From Catonia carolina (lineage: Eukaryota > Arthropoda > Insecta > Hemiptera > Achilidae), in assembly GCA_035578175.1 (NCBI GenBank), contig JAQMRL010000003.1:86530469-86594468 (forward strand): DNA of 64,000 nucleotides. Reading direction: 5' to 3'. Positions 1 through 11,084 of this stretch are shown here, in pieces; the first letter of the stretch is position 1; each line of letters starts with the position of its first letter. The notes below the pieces were generated by a model. It was not told where the DNA came from, did no database searches, and saw nothing but the letters and a program-made list of their open reading frames with translations. Position numbers and translations under genes: made by a program.

Positions 1-534
1 ATTTAATTATTGAAATCCAGTAGATGTTAGAATTAGTATAAAAATAAAACACCCAGGGAAAATTTTTCCTGACATTTTATAAAACCACGAACCATTTTTA
101 TGATACGTAGTTAGAACTTAAATGTATTTATTAGGATCCCATCAACCTTTCTAGTTTTAACTTTATTAAAACTGGTTTTGACATTTTAATTAACTTATTT
201 TCTGTTATTAAACTATTTGTTTTAAAGAATACACAGTTGAAAGTCCATTTTTCGAACCACCAACAGAATATGAAACTAATTCAAGTTAAAGAAAATTCGA
301 AATACGGAACAATAGAACTACTACGGAAATAGAAATTGTAGCGTTTTTTGCGTCCAGGAGACTCCAGGAGGAGTATAGGACATGTCAGTTATAACACCTG
401 AAATACATATAAGAATCACAAAATGTATCACTACTATCAAGAAAGAAATTCTTGTACGCTATAATAAGTTTCACCGATCAAGTAATTTTTCAGATATTTT
501 TAAGGGAATGCAAATTATCACAACATTTTAAAAA
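1..534. other. AT-rich sequence, no feature seen
   Basis: I see no ORF, RNA gene or recognisable repeat here. It borders the 3' side of a degraded minus-strand retrotransposon. Confidence 0.5.
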
Positions 535-1423
535 TTAGGGTAATTTATTCATGAATTTTCTTCCTGCATAAGTAGGTTTTTGTTCGAACAATTCTGTAGA
601 GTGATTAGCCACGTAATAATCATTTCTGTTTCTCGTGTTGTGATTGTGAACATTAAAATTTTGCATAAAATTATTTTGCCTAACATACATAATCACCTCA
701 AAAATGTAAAGAGAGGGAACTGTAAGCAATTTAAGCTCCTTAAATAGTGGCCTGCATGAGGTTAGCTGGTTAGCTCCCTCTATACACCTAATAGCTTTCT
801 TTTGAATTTTAAAAACCCTATTCATATTACCCATGCTAGAATTACCCCATACTAAGATACCATAACGGATACGAGACAGAATGAGGCCATGATAAGCTGC
901 CATTAGTATTTTTATCATTTAATCTGGCAATTTGTTTCAGTGTAAATACCCCAGATGAAATTTTACTACAAACTTGATTGGTATAGAAGTTCCAAGACAA
1001 AAATCTATCTAGAGATACTCCTAGGAACTTCACTGTTTCTACATGCTCTAAACTATTATTATGAATAAATACATCCACTTCTCTACTTTCTTGAACGTTA
1101 TATTTGTTTTTGAACTGCAAATACTGACACTTTTTTCTATTAACTGTTAATAACATTTGATTCAAAAACTGTGCTACGGACTCTATTTTAACATGTGTAT
1201 TTACTTCAAGAGCATCTACCAGTAAACTGTTATTGATTACTGAAGTATCATCAGCAAACAACAAAGCTCTCCAATTAGGTATGGCTTCTGGTAGTCTATT
1301 AATGTACAATAGATTCATTCTGTGTGAAGATTGCTCTTGAGATTGGATTGCGTTCATTTTCCCAAAACGAAGGACGCAGATCGCATTCTGTAAAACCCCC
1401 CTAAGTAAACTGTGAAATAACAA
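535..1423 (-). pseudogene. Degraded non-LTR retrotransposon reverse transcriptase (Jockey/CR1-like), 3' part
   Basis: Two overlapping minus-strand frames together read like the C-terminal half of a non-LTR reverse transcriptase. The upstream frame (842-1423) carries the catalytic box as FADDTSV, followed by a thumb-type motif with VKFLGVSLD. The downstream frame (535-918) carries YGILVWG and IQKKAIR, typical of the region after the RT core. The break between the frames near 842-918 is a frameshift. The 5' half (endonuclease and early RT motifs) is missing, so this is a dead 5'-truncated copy. The exact clade is uncertain. Confidence 0.8.
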
Positions 1424-1534
1424 ACAAATAAACGTAGAGTGAAGTTATGTCTTACAATTATTAATAGATAAAGTATACTGTATAATGAACGGAAAATCAA
1501 AACAACTGTAATACATCAATAATGTATTGTATTT

Positions 1535-1885
1535 ATAGATTCAACCCTACGGGTTGTTCTAGCGGTATGATTATCGCCAAAGTCAGCTGTTTAACCGCTG
1601 ATTTTCAGAGACGAAGGTTCTATGGTTCAAATCCTAGTAAAGATAATTACTTTTATACGGATTTGAATACTTGACAGTGGACCGGTGTACTTTGATGGTT
1701 GGGGTTCAATTAACCATACTCACTCAGGAATGGTCGGCCTGGGTCTGTACAAGACTACACCTCATTTACACGTCATACATATCATCCTCATTTTATTGGG
1801 TCATGGGGTTCCTCATTGTTCTGAATTGAGCAGATTGCAACGTACAAATATTAGGGATTTGAAGAAAAGTATAGATTCGTAGTGT
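1535..1885 (+). repeat. tRNA-derived SINE, copy 1
   Basis: The head has a B-box-like GGTTCAAATCC near 1625, preceded by an A-box-like stretch with TCTAGCGGTA near 1558. The body (GATGGTTGGGGTTCAATTAA, then GGAATGGTCGGCCTGGGT) recurs at 13627-13890 (inverted), 16836-17145 and 49030-49250. Pol III promoter boxes and dispersed copies make a SINE the best explanation. A 65-residue ORF through it is not a gene. Confidence 0.7.
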
Positions 1886-2030
1886 CATTTTAATGCGATC
1901 GTGTGCTTGCTTCACCGATCTTCAAGTTCACAATAATACGCGTAGTAAACGCAAGTCAAACTGTAGGTCGATCGCAAAGTACTTAATTTTTTATTAACGC
2001 AGCATTTAATTATTTTTAAGACAACTGTTT

Positions 2031-2971
2031 ACTTTCTCTTGCCTATATGAATGTATAGGAAGGAAAGTATTGTTTTCATGTCCATTTTAAGAAATCGAGT
2101 TTTCACCGGATCTACACGTTTTCTGACCCCCTGAACCCAAAAAACATGTTTTTAGCGATTGGTCTGTGTGCGTGCGTGTGTGTGTGTGTCTCTGTATACG
2201 CAATATCTCAAGAACAACGGAACATCGTACGAACTTAAAACTTGAAACTTAAGTTACACACCACTACTGGACCCGACACGAACATTTTCATCAAAATCGG
2301 TCAACCGGAAGTAGTAGTTTATTCGTGTAATATTTCACTTTTTTACAATTTTCTCAAAAACTGGTCCTACGATTTTTTTAAATCGCCTCGTATAGGCCTA
2401 CTAAATTTTTTATGTTCTAGAAGATAGGTTAGGCGTTATGTCTGCTGAAATTCTTGGAGAGGCTGTTTTCTCGTAAAAAAATTGTTTTTAAGATTGTTGC
2501 TTTAATATGCATTTAAGCGCAAAAATGTATTACTATAATAAAAGTTGTAGAGAATTTAAAATCCTACAACTTTTATTTCAAACATTTTTTAGTATAGTTT
2601 AGCTTAGTTTAGCGGTAATTAGCGATTTTCTGTTTTTTTCTGATGAAAACGTGTGAAAAATCGATTATTTAAGATTTCAGCCTTATTTGGATTTTACGAC
2701 AAAAGTGTATAATTAAATTTTTAGGAAATCAAAAGATCTATAATTTTTATTTAGAGCATTTTTCTCTACAGAGCCTAGTTTAGCGTGAAAGAGTGATTTT
2801 TCCGTATTTTTAAGCCAAACTGAGGTCGATTTTCATTTTGCGTCTTTCACTTATGATTAAAATAAGGTTATGGTTATTGAGGATAGTTTTTTTGTTTATT
2901 TCTAATGTTAAGTTATATTGTTCATTATTTGCATTAGCAAGAGAAAGTCGTGTGAGTGTTTCACACTAGTT
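2031..2971 (-). repeat. 0.9-kb interspersed repeat, copy 1 (inverted orientation)
   Basis: This copy runs from ACTTTCTCTTGCCTATATGA to the TGTGTGAGTGTTTCACAC end, the reverse of the copies at 13241, 17151, 21610 and 51794. One end carries a GTGTGA/TCACAC hairpin. Both ends share a 13-bp inverted motif ACTTTCTCTTGCC. It contains a GT microsatellite near 2168. The short ORF with GPDTNIFIK is shared by all copies but is broken and is not evidence of a protein. Confidence 0.75.
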
Positions 2972-3102
2972 TTTTTTTTTAAATTGTATAGCTAACTTTG
3001 TTAAAGCATTTTTTCTTTCAAATTATTTGGTACAGAAATTAAAAATTAAAGTGGTTAAAGACTTTATGCGTTACTGAAATCCTGGTTTACGGGTTTATAA
3101 GA

Positions 3103-5519
3103 GAACACAGTATGGTCTTGGTGAGCGCAATGACAGAGGTGAACGCCTCCACTAATTCTGCCAAGAAAACTCAATGGTGATTACCAATACTCTTTTTGAA
3201 CATCCAAAGCGCCGAAGGTATACATGGAAATCACCACAAGACGGCCCACGAGGTATAGTCAGAAATCAAATAGACTACATTATGATCAAGCAAAGGTATA
3301 GAAACTCGGTGAGAAATTGCAAAACCTACCCTGGAGCGGATGTGGACTCTGACCACAATCTGCTGATGGCAACAGTGAGGGTGAGGCTGAAAAGATTGAA
3401 GAAGCGCCAGCATGATTCCATGATTGACACAAGGCATTTGAGAGATGTTAAGTTGAGGGGAATGGTCTGTCAAAAAGTAAATGATAATTTGACAACGATG
3501 AGAGAGGACAATGGAATTGAGAGGGAGCCTGAGTTTTTGTGGGAAAGCTTCAAATCGGCAGTGCTGGAACCATGTCAGGAGTACTTAAAGCCAAAGAAAC
3601 AAGTGAAGCGACAGGACTGGATGACTGACGAAATACTCACGCTCATGGAGGAGAGAAGGCTGATAAAGTCGAAGGATCAGAACAAGTATCGTGAGCTGAG
3701 GAGGAGAATAAGATGGGAATGTCGTCGGGCTAGAGAAGTGTGGGTGAGAGAGAGATGTGAGGAGGTTGAGGAACTGCAGAAACGACAGGATCTGCACAAT
3801 CTCCACAAGAAGATCAAGGAGTTTAACGGTACAGGAAGGCAACAGAAAGCATATATACTAACGGATAAGGATGGACACATTGTGACGGACATGGCAGATC
3901 AGTTGCGACTTTGGGAAGATTATATAAGAGTTTTGTTTGAGGATGAAAGAGAGGAGACTATGGGCGAGAGAGAGGAGGAGGAGACTGGCCCACCAATTCT
4001 GAGAGTAGAGGTGCAGCGAGCAATTTATTCATCAAAAAATGGTAAAGCACTGGGTCCAGATCAGATTCCCGCAGATGTACTCAAGTTGATTGAGGAGGAA
4101 CACCTTGACACAATCACAGCTTTGTTCAACAAAATATATTGCACGGGAATAATACCGACTGAGTGGCTCAAGTCAACCTTTGTTACTATCCCAAAAAAGC
4201 AGAATGCGAAAAAATGTGATGAGTACAGAACAATCAGCTTGATGAGTCACACACTGAAGATCTTTTTGAAAATTATACATCGAAGAACATTTTTAAAGCT
4301 GGAAGAAGATATCTCAGACACACAGTTTGGTTTCAGAAATGGATTCAGTACGCGAGATGCGCTGTTTGCTTACAATGTCCTCATGCAGCGTTGTATGGAT
4401 GTTAACCAGGACATATATGCATGTTTTATTGATTATAATAAAGCATTTGATAAAGTCAGGCACAACCAACTGATAGAAGTGTTGAAACGTAAAAATATTG
4501 ACTCGAGAGATATCCGAATAATTGTCAACCTGTACTTCAACCAGACAGCAACTGTTCGCGTGCAGGATGCCTTTACTAACCCAGTGGACATCAAACGGGG
4601 TGTTAGGCAGGGCTGTGTGCTCTCTCCACTTCTCTTCAACATTTATTCTGAAGAAATTTTCAGACAAGCCCTTGACACGGAGGTTGGAGGAGTTCGGGTG
4701 AATGGCATACGTCTCAACAACTTACGTTATGCAGATGATACAGTCTTGCTGGCTGAAACAATGCAGGATCTCCAGGAACTCCTGAATAAGGTTGTTGAAG
4801 CCAGCCAACATTTTGGTCTCACCCTCAACACAAGGAAGACAAAGTGCATGGTCATCACCAAGAATGTGGTCCCACATGACGAACACCTGTATGTGGAGGG
4901 AGAGCAGTTGGAAAGAGTTATGAAGTACAGCTATCTTGGTATGACGGTGAACAGTAATCTTGATTACTCTACTGAGATCAAAATCCGCATAGAGAGAGCC
5001 CGGGCCGCATTTGTGAAAATGAAGAGGATGCTGTGCAACCACAATCTGAGTCTGGACTTGAGAATTCGTGTGCTGAGGTGTTACATCTTTCCGGTGCTGT
5101 ACTATGGTGCAGAGGCCTGGACTACCAATAGGCAATGTGAACGAAGACTTGAGGCCTTTGAGATGTGGGTTTACAGAAGGATGCACAAAATATCTTGGAC
5201 AGAGAGAGTCACAAACATGGAAGTCCTAAGGAGGATGCAGAAGGGAATGGAAGTGATGATCGAAATCAAGAAGAGAAAGCTGGTGTACCTCGGCCATGTT
5301 TTGAGAGGTCCAAAATATGAAATCCTTCATCTTGTCATCCAGGGAAAGATTATGGGTAAACGATCGGTTGGAAGAAGAAAAACCTCCTGGCTACGGAACC
5401 TGCGAGAGTGGTTTAATTTGTCATCCATCGACCTATTTAGAGCTACAGTTTCCAAGGTCAGGATTGCCATGATGCTAGCACACCTTCATAATGGAGATGC
5501 TACATGAAGAAGAAGAAGA
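3103..5519 (+). mobile_element. 5'-truncated RTE-type non-LTR retrotransposon
   Basis: The element begins inside the endonuclease domain. The frame upstream of the long ORF reads as endonuclease (YGLGERNDRGERLH) but is cut by a TAA at about 3163. It ends just after the ORF in a GAAGAAGAAGAAGA simple repeat (about 5503-5519), typical of RTE elements, which end in short tandem repeats rather than poly(A). The 5' junction lies just past a 0.9-kb repeat copy. Its position is approximate. Confidence 0.8.
3174..5507 (+). CDS. RTE-type endonuclease/reverse transcriptase, N-terminally truncated
   Basis: This 777-residue frame encodes the tail of an apurinic-type endonuclease (NQIDYIMI near residue 32 and DSDHNLL near 59) and a full reverse transcriptase. 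RT motifs in order are KALGPDQIP, TIPKKQNAKKCDEYRTISLM, QFGFRNGFSTRDA, FIDYNKAFDKV (first catalytic Asp), RGVRQGCVLSPLLFN and LRYADDTVLL (catalytic YADD). A basic C-terminal region includes GKRSVGRRKTSWL. The family reverse-transcribes its own RNA at a nicked target. The RT frame is intact, but the natural start is lost: the ATG at 3174 is only the first Met after the TAA at about 3163. The protein lacks the N-terminal half of the endonuclease, so this copy is probably dead. The RTE assignment rests on the endonuclease and C-terminal style plus the 3' repeat. Confidence 0.85.
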   Translation: MVITNTLFEHPKRRRYTWKSPQDGPRGIVRNQIDYIMIKQRYRNSVRNCKTYPGADVDSDHNLLMATVRVRLKRLKKRQHDSMIDTRHLRDVKLRGMVCQKVNDNLTTMREDNGIEREPEFLWESFKSAVLEPCQEYLKPKKQVKRQDWMTDEILTLMEERRLIKSKDQNKYRELRRRIRWECRRAREVWVRERCEEVEELQKRQDLHNLHKKIKEFNGTGRQQKAYILTDKDGHIVTDMADQLRLWEDYIRVLFEDEREETMGEREEEETGPPILRVEVQRAIYSSKNGKALGPDQIPADVLKLIEEEHLDTITALFNKIYCTGIIPTEWLKSTFVTIPKKQNAKKCDEYRTISLMSHTLKIFLKIIHRRTFLKLEEDISDTQFGFRNGFSTRDALFAYNVLMQRCMDVNQDIYACFIDYNKAFDKVRHNQLIEVLKRKNIDSRDIRIIVNLYFNQTATVRVQDAFTNPVDIKRGVRQGCVLSPLLFNIYSEEIFRQALDTEVGGVRVNGIRLNNLRYADDTVLLAETMQDLQELLNKVVEASQHFGLTLNTRKTKCMVITKNVVPHDEHLYVEGEQLERVMKYSYLGMTVNSNLDYSTEIKIRIERARAAFVKMKRMLCNHNLSLDLRIRVLRCYIFPVLYYGAEAWTTNRQCERRLEAFEMWVYRRMHKISWTERVTNMEVLRRMQKGMEVMIEIKKRKLVYLGHVLRGPKYEILHLVIQGKIMGKRSVGRRKTSWLRNLREWFNLSSIDLFRATVSKVRIAMMLAHLHNGDAT

Positions 5520-6130
5520 GAACACATTTAACGAAGAAGAAAATAGGATTAATCTTAAGGTTATATTATAAAACGGCTCAAGTTATTTTGAGTAATTTTA
5601 CTAATCCTGATGCTATCAGTGAGCAGGCACTTTATTGTTTAGCTTACTTTCTGAATACTTGGTTAAAAATGACATGCAGTATAACAACTTAATAGGCCTA
5701 CTTCTTAAAAAAAATCTTTCAGACGCTACTTTTCACTTTAGGATAAGGTGGGTAAACAGGAAATTCGTTAAGTTTTTTTTTGTAGGCTTATTAAAAAAAA
5801 AAGTTGTGAAAGGCTGTTTTTTTCAAAAATATTTTGTAAGTATTAAGTGTAAAGAAAGATATCTTTAGCAGGTTTTCTACTGAACCATGTAAATTAAAAG
5901 TTTCCAAACTTTAATCAGTTTTGAACTTATCTAACAAGAAACTTTTCTCTATTTATCTTAGTTAAAACGAAACTTCATGACCGAATTTTAGATCTGTGAG
6001 CCCGATAAAACTTCCTGTGATTTATAATTTTTTAAATTAAAGACGATGTTGTGGTTTCTACGGAACTTGTAAAACTTTTTAGATTTTAACCTCGACAAAT
6101 GTTTACGATCGTACACCAATCGCCAATTAT
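5520..6130. other. Intergenic, no gene seen
   Basis: AT-rich DNA between two retrotransposons. The two small plus-strand ORFs here (5504-5692 and 5635-5868) are low-complexity and resemble no family. ATTAATTATT at 6131-6140 is the left target duplication of the next element. Confidence 0.5.
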
Positions 6131-6340
6131 ATTAATTATTTTTTTTTTTTTTTTTTTTAACGTTAATTTTATTTAGAAACTATACAGTACAGTATAACCA
6201 TCCAAAAGCTTAACTAAATTTTGAAAAAAACAAATGGCTTGATAAATATACAGAAATATTTTTTTTAAAGAATACATCCCAGTGGATAATTCAAAAGTAT
6301 AGTGGATTTCAAAAAATAAGTTAATAAAAATATAGAACAA

Positions 6341-9031
6341 TTAGATCAATAGATCTCTACTCCATTTTCTTCGTAGGCGTCGGTGTGGTAAGTTTCGTCT
6401 TGACATTTGCTGTATTAGGGGATTGATGTGATCTGTTAATTTTCTGTTAAATTTGGAATATTTTAATTTAGCAGTTTCTGTTACAAAAGGGATTTTCAAA
6501 TCGGAATGCAATGTTAAATTTGTTACGTAATATGGGGCGTTCGTTATCATCCGAAGTATTTTTGACTGATGAGTTTGAATTTTTTGAATGTGAGTTTTCT
6601 TTGCGGTCCCAAAAATTTCAATACCGTAATTCCATATCGGTCGTAAATAGGCTTTGTATGTTAATAATTTAAATTTTAATGGTAGAGTTGATTTTCTGTT
6701 GATGAATTTTGAAAGTAATCTTGTACGGTTATTTAGTTGCAAACGTTTTGTTTTGATATGATATCCCCAAGTCAGTCTACGGTCTAAATGGAGGCCCAGA
6801 TATCGAACTTTATTTTCTTGCGGTATCTCATTGTTATCCAGGTAAACAGTTGGACAAGTTCTTCTTCTTAAAGTAAAAGTCACTTGCACAGATTTCAGCG
6901 GGTTAACTTTCATTCTCCAGTTTTTGAGCCATGTAGATACCTCATACAAGTGATTTTGGATGTTCATCGAAGTTTCTTCTGGAGATTCACTGCTGCATAA
7001 CAGAACGGTATCATCTGCGTACGCTGCTACTGTCGTGAAGTCATTTTCCGGGAAGTCAGACGTAAATATGGAGTACAAAGCAGGAGATAATATGGACCCT
7101 TGAGGAACTCCTGCTTCGATATGCCAGACATTAGAATATTCCAAACCTTGGCGCACAACAAAATATCTATCCTCTAAAAATGATCTCAGAATTCCATAAT
7201 ATGTATCAGAAAAAATAGATTTTAATTTATACAAAAGCCCGGGATGCCAAACCTTATCGAACGCCGAACTAATATCCAGAAATACAGCCGATGTGTATAA
7301 TTTTTGTTCTAACCCTACAGAAATTAAATCAACCACTCTGTGCAGCTGATGAGTTGTTGAATGCTGCCTTCTGAATCCAAACTGATAATTTGGAGTTGTA
7401 GCTTCAATTATCGGCGAAAGTCGATCTAACAAAATTCGTTCAAAAAGTTTAGACACGATTGAAAGAAGGCTAATGGGCCGGTAAGAGCTTACACAGTGAG
7501 ATGGTTTTTCCGGCTTCTGAAATAAAACAATAGTTGATAATTTCCATTGTAAAGGAAAATGCGCAGTTCTGAGAATAGCATTAAATATGTTTCGTATAAA
7601 AATTATCCCTCTTTCTGGTAACTCCTTTAATATCTCAGCAGTTATCAAATCCAGACCTGGTGACTTGTGCAATGGAAGACGTTTAATAATACTCTTGACC
7701 TCGTTTAAACTCACAGGTTTAGGCGGCAACGATAGCGTAGTTGGGCACGTTACGAATTCCTGTACATCCCTGTCAAACTCAATGTCTCCTGTTTGCACAT
7801 GAGGTTTAAATACGTTGCTGAGATGTTCTCCAAATAAATCAGCTTTTTCTTGGTCAGACTTGGCCCAGGTTTGGTTCTCACGCCGAAGAGGAGTCGAAAC
7901 TGGAACTTGCTTTAGAAGTCGCTTTGTTGCTCTCCATAACGAGCCATCTTCTGTGTCCAGGGAATTCAAGCGGCTTTCAAAGCGGTCGAGTTTAACTGCC
8001 CAGATTTCCTTTTTAAGTCTGTTGGATAGCCGATTGACAGTAGATTTATCGTCCGGAAGTCTTGTACGATGCCATCGACGACGTGCTGCCCGTTTTTGAG
8101 TAATTAATTCCCGTATGGATCTGGGATAATGAGGTCCATTGCGTTCATTTTTTGAAACAGTTATTGCAGAATCCCATGCAGCAGATTGAATGATAGAGGT
8201 AAAATCGTCTATGGCGCATTCTAAATCGTGAGCAGTTTTTAAAGGGACGTGAACATTTAAATTGTTATTTACAAGATTTTGAAATTTGACCCAATCCATC
8301 TTACCGGTTGGCGTTAGCGATGGTAGTTGCTGTTTATAAAGAGGAGTAGCACTTATAGTTAACAGAACCGGAGAATGGTCGGATCTAAAATCGTCTAAAT
8401 TTTCAACCGCATGGTGAAATCGACTTATACCTCGTGTTATAAATATATCTAGTATATCAGGTAGCTTTGTGACGGCAGAAGGCCAATATGTCGGCATCCT
8501 GGGCGTTATTACTTCAAATCGATTGTAGTCAACTACATTTAGCAGTTGCCTGCCTCGTGGTGTATTGACTCTACATCCCCACTGAGTGTTCTTCGCATTA
8601 TAATCACCACCTGCAATAAATGCTGGTCCCAACTCATCGAAAAAATTTTGAAACTCCTCCTCAGTTACTCGAAATCGTGGCGGACAATAAACTGATGCTA
8701 CATTAAATTTTAACTGGTTTAGGTATAAAGAAAGTACAGTTGCCTGAAGAAAATTTGTTGGAGGTTCAGTGAAAAGGAAGTCATGTTTTAAAGTCGCCTT
8801 GATGATAATTGCCGTGCCCCCTTGGCTCCGGTCGGCCGGGTGATCAGTCCGGTAAACGATGTAACCGGGAACGTAAAAACGAGAACGTGAAGTCAAGTGA
8901 GACTCCGAAATGAGGGCGATGTCTATTCTTTTCTCATGTAGCACATATTCTAGCTCATTGAAATGTTGTGAAATACCATTAGCATTCCACAACAAGACGA
9001 CAAGGGAATTAGATGTCATATTATTTGGCAT
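6341..9031 (-). CDS. Jockey-type ORF2: endonuclease plus reverse transcriptase
   Basis: This 896-residue protein starts with an apurinic-like endonuclease: LLWNANGI near residue 13, ALISESHLTS near 39, AGGDYNAKNTQWG near 140 and SDHSPVLL near 218. The reverse transcriptase follows with SSYRPISLLS, QFGFRRQHSTTHQL, AVFLDISSAFDKVWH (catalytic Asp), GVPQGSILSPALYS, AAYADDTVLL (catalytic YADD) and VRYLGLHLDRRLTW. The endonuclease nicks the target and the RT primes there on element RNA. The start ATG (9031) lies 11 nt inside the end of ORF1, a usual arrangement for reinitiation in this class. No frameshift or stop is seen. There is no RNase H domain at the C terminus. Confidence 0.93.
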   Translation of the reverse strand: MPNNMTSNSLVVLLWNANGISQHFNELEYVLHEKRIDIALISESHLTSRSRFYVPGYIVYRTDHPADRSQGGTAIIIKATLKHDFLFTEPPTNFLQATVLSLYLNQLKFNVASVYCPPRFRVTEEEFQNFFDELGPAFIAGGDYNAKNTQWGCRVNTPRGRQLLNVVDYNRFEVITPRMPTYWPSAVTKLPDILDIFITRGISRFHHAVENLDDFRSDHSPVLLTISATPLYKQQLPSLTPTGKMDWVKFQNLVNNNLNVHVPLKTAHDLECAIDDFTSIIQSAAWDSAITVSKNERNGPHYPRSIRELITQKRAARRRWHRTRLPDDKSTVNRLSNRLKKEIWAVKLDRFESRLNSLDTEDGSLWRATKRLLKQVPVSTPLRRENQTWAKSDQEKADLFGEHLSNVFKPHVQTGDIEFDRDVQEFVTCPTTLSLPPKPVSLNEVKSIIKRLPLHKSPGLDLITAEILKELPERGIIFIRNIFNAILRTAHFPLQWKLSTIVLFQKPEKPSHCVSSYRPISLLSIVSKLFERILLDRLSPIIEATTPNYQFGFRRQHSTTHQLHRVVDLISVGLEQKLYTSAVFLDISSAFDKVWHPGLLYKLKSIFSDTYYGILRSFLEDRYFVVRQGLEYSNVWHIEAGVPQGSILSPALYSIFTSDFPENDFTTVAAYADDTVLLCSSESPEETSMNIQNHLYEVSTWLKNWRMKVNPLKSVQVTFTLRRRTCPTVYLDNNEIPQENKVRYLGLHLDRRLTWGYHIKTKRLQLNNRTRLLSKFINRKSTLPLKFKLLTYKAYLRPIWNYGIEIFGTAKKTHIQKIQTHQSKILRMITNAPYYVTNLTLHSDLKIPFVTETAKLKYSKFNRKLTDHINPLIQQMSRRNLPHRRLRRKWSRDLLI

Positions 9032-10328
9032 TATTTTTAGACATTAAGGCTTGTATGAGTTGAGTCATCAACGAAATCATTGGAAACAATAGAGTTTTCA
9101 TTTCCGACAAAAAAGTATTAATTTGACTTGACGGCCCCAACGCAGCATTATATTCCGCAATTTGGGCAGATGAAAATATGGAAGGTGAATGTACCTGTAA
9201 TAATGGAGTTTGTCCTGCTTGAATTTTATTTCCGGTGGATTTTGAAGGCATCGGTGGAAAAGATGAAGAATTAATGTCAGGTACTGGGTGCCTTTGATTT
9301 TTTGAATTTTCACTTGTTTTATGAAGGGGTGCCCGACGTTTCTGGATTTCCTTGTATATAGCACACCCTTTGTAGTTAGCCGGGTGAGACTGGGAACAGA
9401 GCGCACACGTGGCTGGCGTATCGCGTGGTTTGGTACAACTGGAAGACTCATGATCCCCTGCACAACGCACGCATTTAGGAGCGTGATTACAATAACGTCT
9501 TGTATGTGAATATTGCTGGCACCTTAGACATTGAACTATATGGCGTTTCGGACGCGGCGGCTCAACTTTTATTTTAGAAAAAAATAAAGACGTTACATCA
9601 AATATTTGTTGATTATTTTCTGCCTTCTCTAGGTCTACAAACAACAGCGGCAAATACTGTTTTGTGCGATGGGACATAACATTCGATACACTGCGTACTG
9701 TATGACCTTTCTCCTTCAGTTCTGAAATTATCAGGCTATGATCCATCGACTGGTGCAACCCACGTATGACTACCCTGAATGGTTTATCTTCAGAAAGCTG
9801 ATAGCAGTGAAAGTCAGCATTATTTTCTCTCAAATATTTGACACACTTTCTGTAATCATCACCATTGGAAAGGTAAATAGTGATACCTTGAGTTGTCGAA
9901 GAACATTTGAAACTGTCTCCGACTAACTGTTTTAAAATGTTGCATAACGGAACGTAATTTACGTTTGACTTTAAGAAAATCGGCGGGGGCCGTTGAATGT
10001 TCAACTTAGTTTTATCGCTTTCTGAGTTGTCGTTCGAAATATCAGAAAGTAAGGAATATTTATTACTGACAGGAGTTTTGTTTTCATATAAAATTGAATT
10101 TTTCGACCGTGGATCATTCGGATGTATTTTTTTAATAGCATTTTCATCAATAGAAACGTCAGTAATTTTACGTTTGTTTATTACTTGCCTCCATTCCGTG
10201 TTATTGGAGCCGTAATTATCTGAATTACTATTTTTGGTTACGTTATCCAAACTCGAACTAGTTTGGATAGTTTGGACAGTCTCCATAGTAGGACACGGGC
10301 CGTAACCAACGTTGTTACTCGGTTGCAT
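9021..10328 (-). CDS. Jockey-type ORF1: nucleic-acid-binding Gag-like protein
   Basis: This 435-residue protein has a low-complexity N-terminal half, a PRE_C2HC-like region (FRVVIRGLHQSMDHSLIISE at about 184-203) and then clustered zinc knuckles: CLRCQQYSHTRRYC, CVRCAGDHESSSC and CALCSQSHPANYKGC. This is the standard ORF1 layout of Jockey-clade elements. Family members coat the element RNA and chaperone integration. The ATG at 10328 follows a short leader. The ORF is intact and overlaps ORF2 by 11 nt. Confidence 0.9.
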   Translation of the reverse strand: MQPSNNVGYGPCPTMETVQTIQTSSSLDNVTKNSNSDNYGSNNTEWRQVINKRKITDVSIDENAIKKIHPNDPRSKNSILYENKTPVSNKYSLLSDISNDNSESDKTKLNIQRPPPIFLKSNVNYVPLCNILKQLVGDSFKCSSTTQGITIYLSNGDDYRKCVKYLRENNADFHCYQLSEDKPFRVVIRGLHQSMDHSLIISELKEKGHTVRSVSNVMSHRTKQYLPLLFVDLEKAENNQQIFDVTSLFFSKIKVEPPRPKRHIVQCLRCQQYSHTRRYCNHAPKCVRCAGDHESSSCTKPRDTPATCALCSQSHPANYKGCAIYKEIQKRRAPLHKTSENSKNQRHPVPDINSSSFPPMPSKSTGNKIQAGQTPLLQVHSPSIFSSAQIAEYNAALGPSSQINTFLSEMKTLLFPMISLMTQLIQALMSKNNAK

Positions 10329-10560
10329 AGCAACCTAACCTTAAACGAACAAATTTATGGTGTTCGTTGTAATTTTCTTGGAACAGTTTTCAATATAAAG
10401 TAAATTAATTCTGAAAAACACTTACAATGAAACTGAAGACCAGACGATATTATTTTTACGAAAATGTTCAATAATTCAGTACATTTAACATAAAAAATGA
10501 CCAGCCCAAAAACACAACAAACATCAGCTGTCCTTGTATACAATATCATTAATTATTTTT

Positions 10561-11084
10561 GATGTTAATTTTTACTTTATTTGAGTAATTATTACTAAAT
10601 CGTCGTACTTAAACTAAAAAAAATACTCATGTGGATTAAAATTATTTTAGAAGACTTCACAACGCTTGAATTTTTATAAAAAGATAGGTGTAACCTTTAT
10701 ACGATAGTTTCATATCATTGGAAAGTTAAAAAAGTAGTCACTAATGAGTCAATGTGTGCTTTCGTATTTATGTAGGATGATTCTACATTCAACAGTTTTC
10801 TCTCGGGGGTTGATTCTAAGCTAAAAATACAAAATAATCGTATAAATATAGGTCTGGAAACGATTAGTTGGCGAGTTACGGCTGGCAAAGATTTCACTCG
10901 GAATTTAGTTAACCCAATGAAATACTGAAGTTGTGGGAGCATTAACTTAGAGGCAAACTCGGTGGCTTCTTATGGTTTTTGACTTGAAAAATGGAATAAA
11001 ACAGCCCCCCCCCCAGAACTATATTTTACTCTACTAAAACCTATACTGCTATTCAAAAAAGTCCCTAGAAATATTTAGGCCTAG
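10561..11084. other. Intergenic, no gene seen
   Basis: AT-rich sequence with a C run near 11006. The 75-residue minus-strand ORF at 10715-10942 has no recognisable motif and is not called. Confidence 0.45.

Larger units (their letters stand above)
6131..10560 (-). mobile_element. Full-length Jockey-type non-LTR retrotransposon with target-site duplication
   Basis: On the minus strand this has a 5' UTR (about 10329-10547), ORF1, ORF2, a 3' UTR and a poly(A) tail seen as the T run at about 6139-6157. The plus-strand sequence ATTAATTATTTTT occurs at both ends (6131-6143 and 10548-10560), a candidate 13-bp target-site duplication that partly merges with the tail. Two intact overlapping ORFs, an intact tail and matching duplications indicate a recent and possibly still competent copy. 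Confidence 0.85.

Noticed and set aside
1685..1882. 65-residue ORF, also seen inverted at 13620-13838
   Set aside because: Lies within the tRNA-derived SINE body.
7587..8099. Plus-strand ORFs inside the Jockey ORF2
   Set aside because: Shadows of the long minus-strand reading frame.
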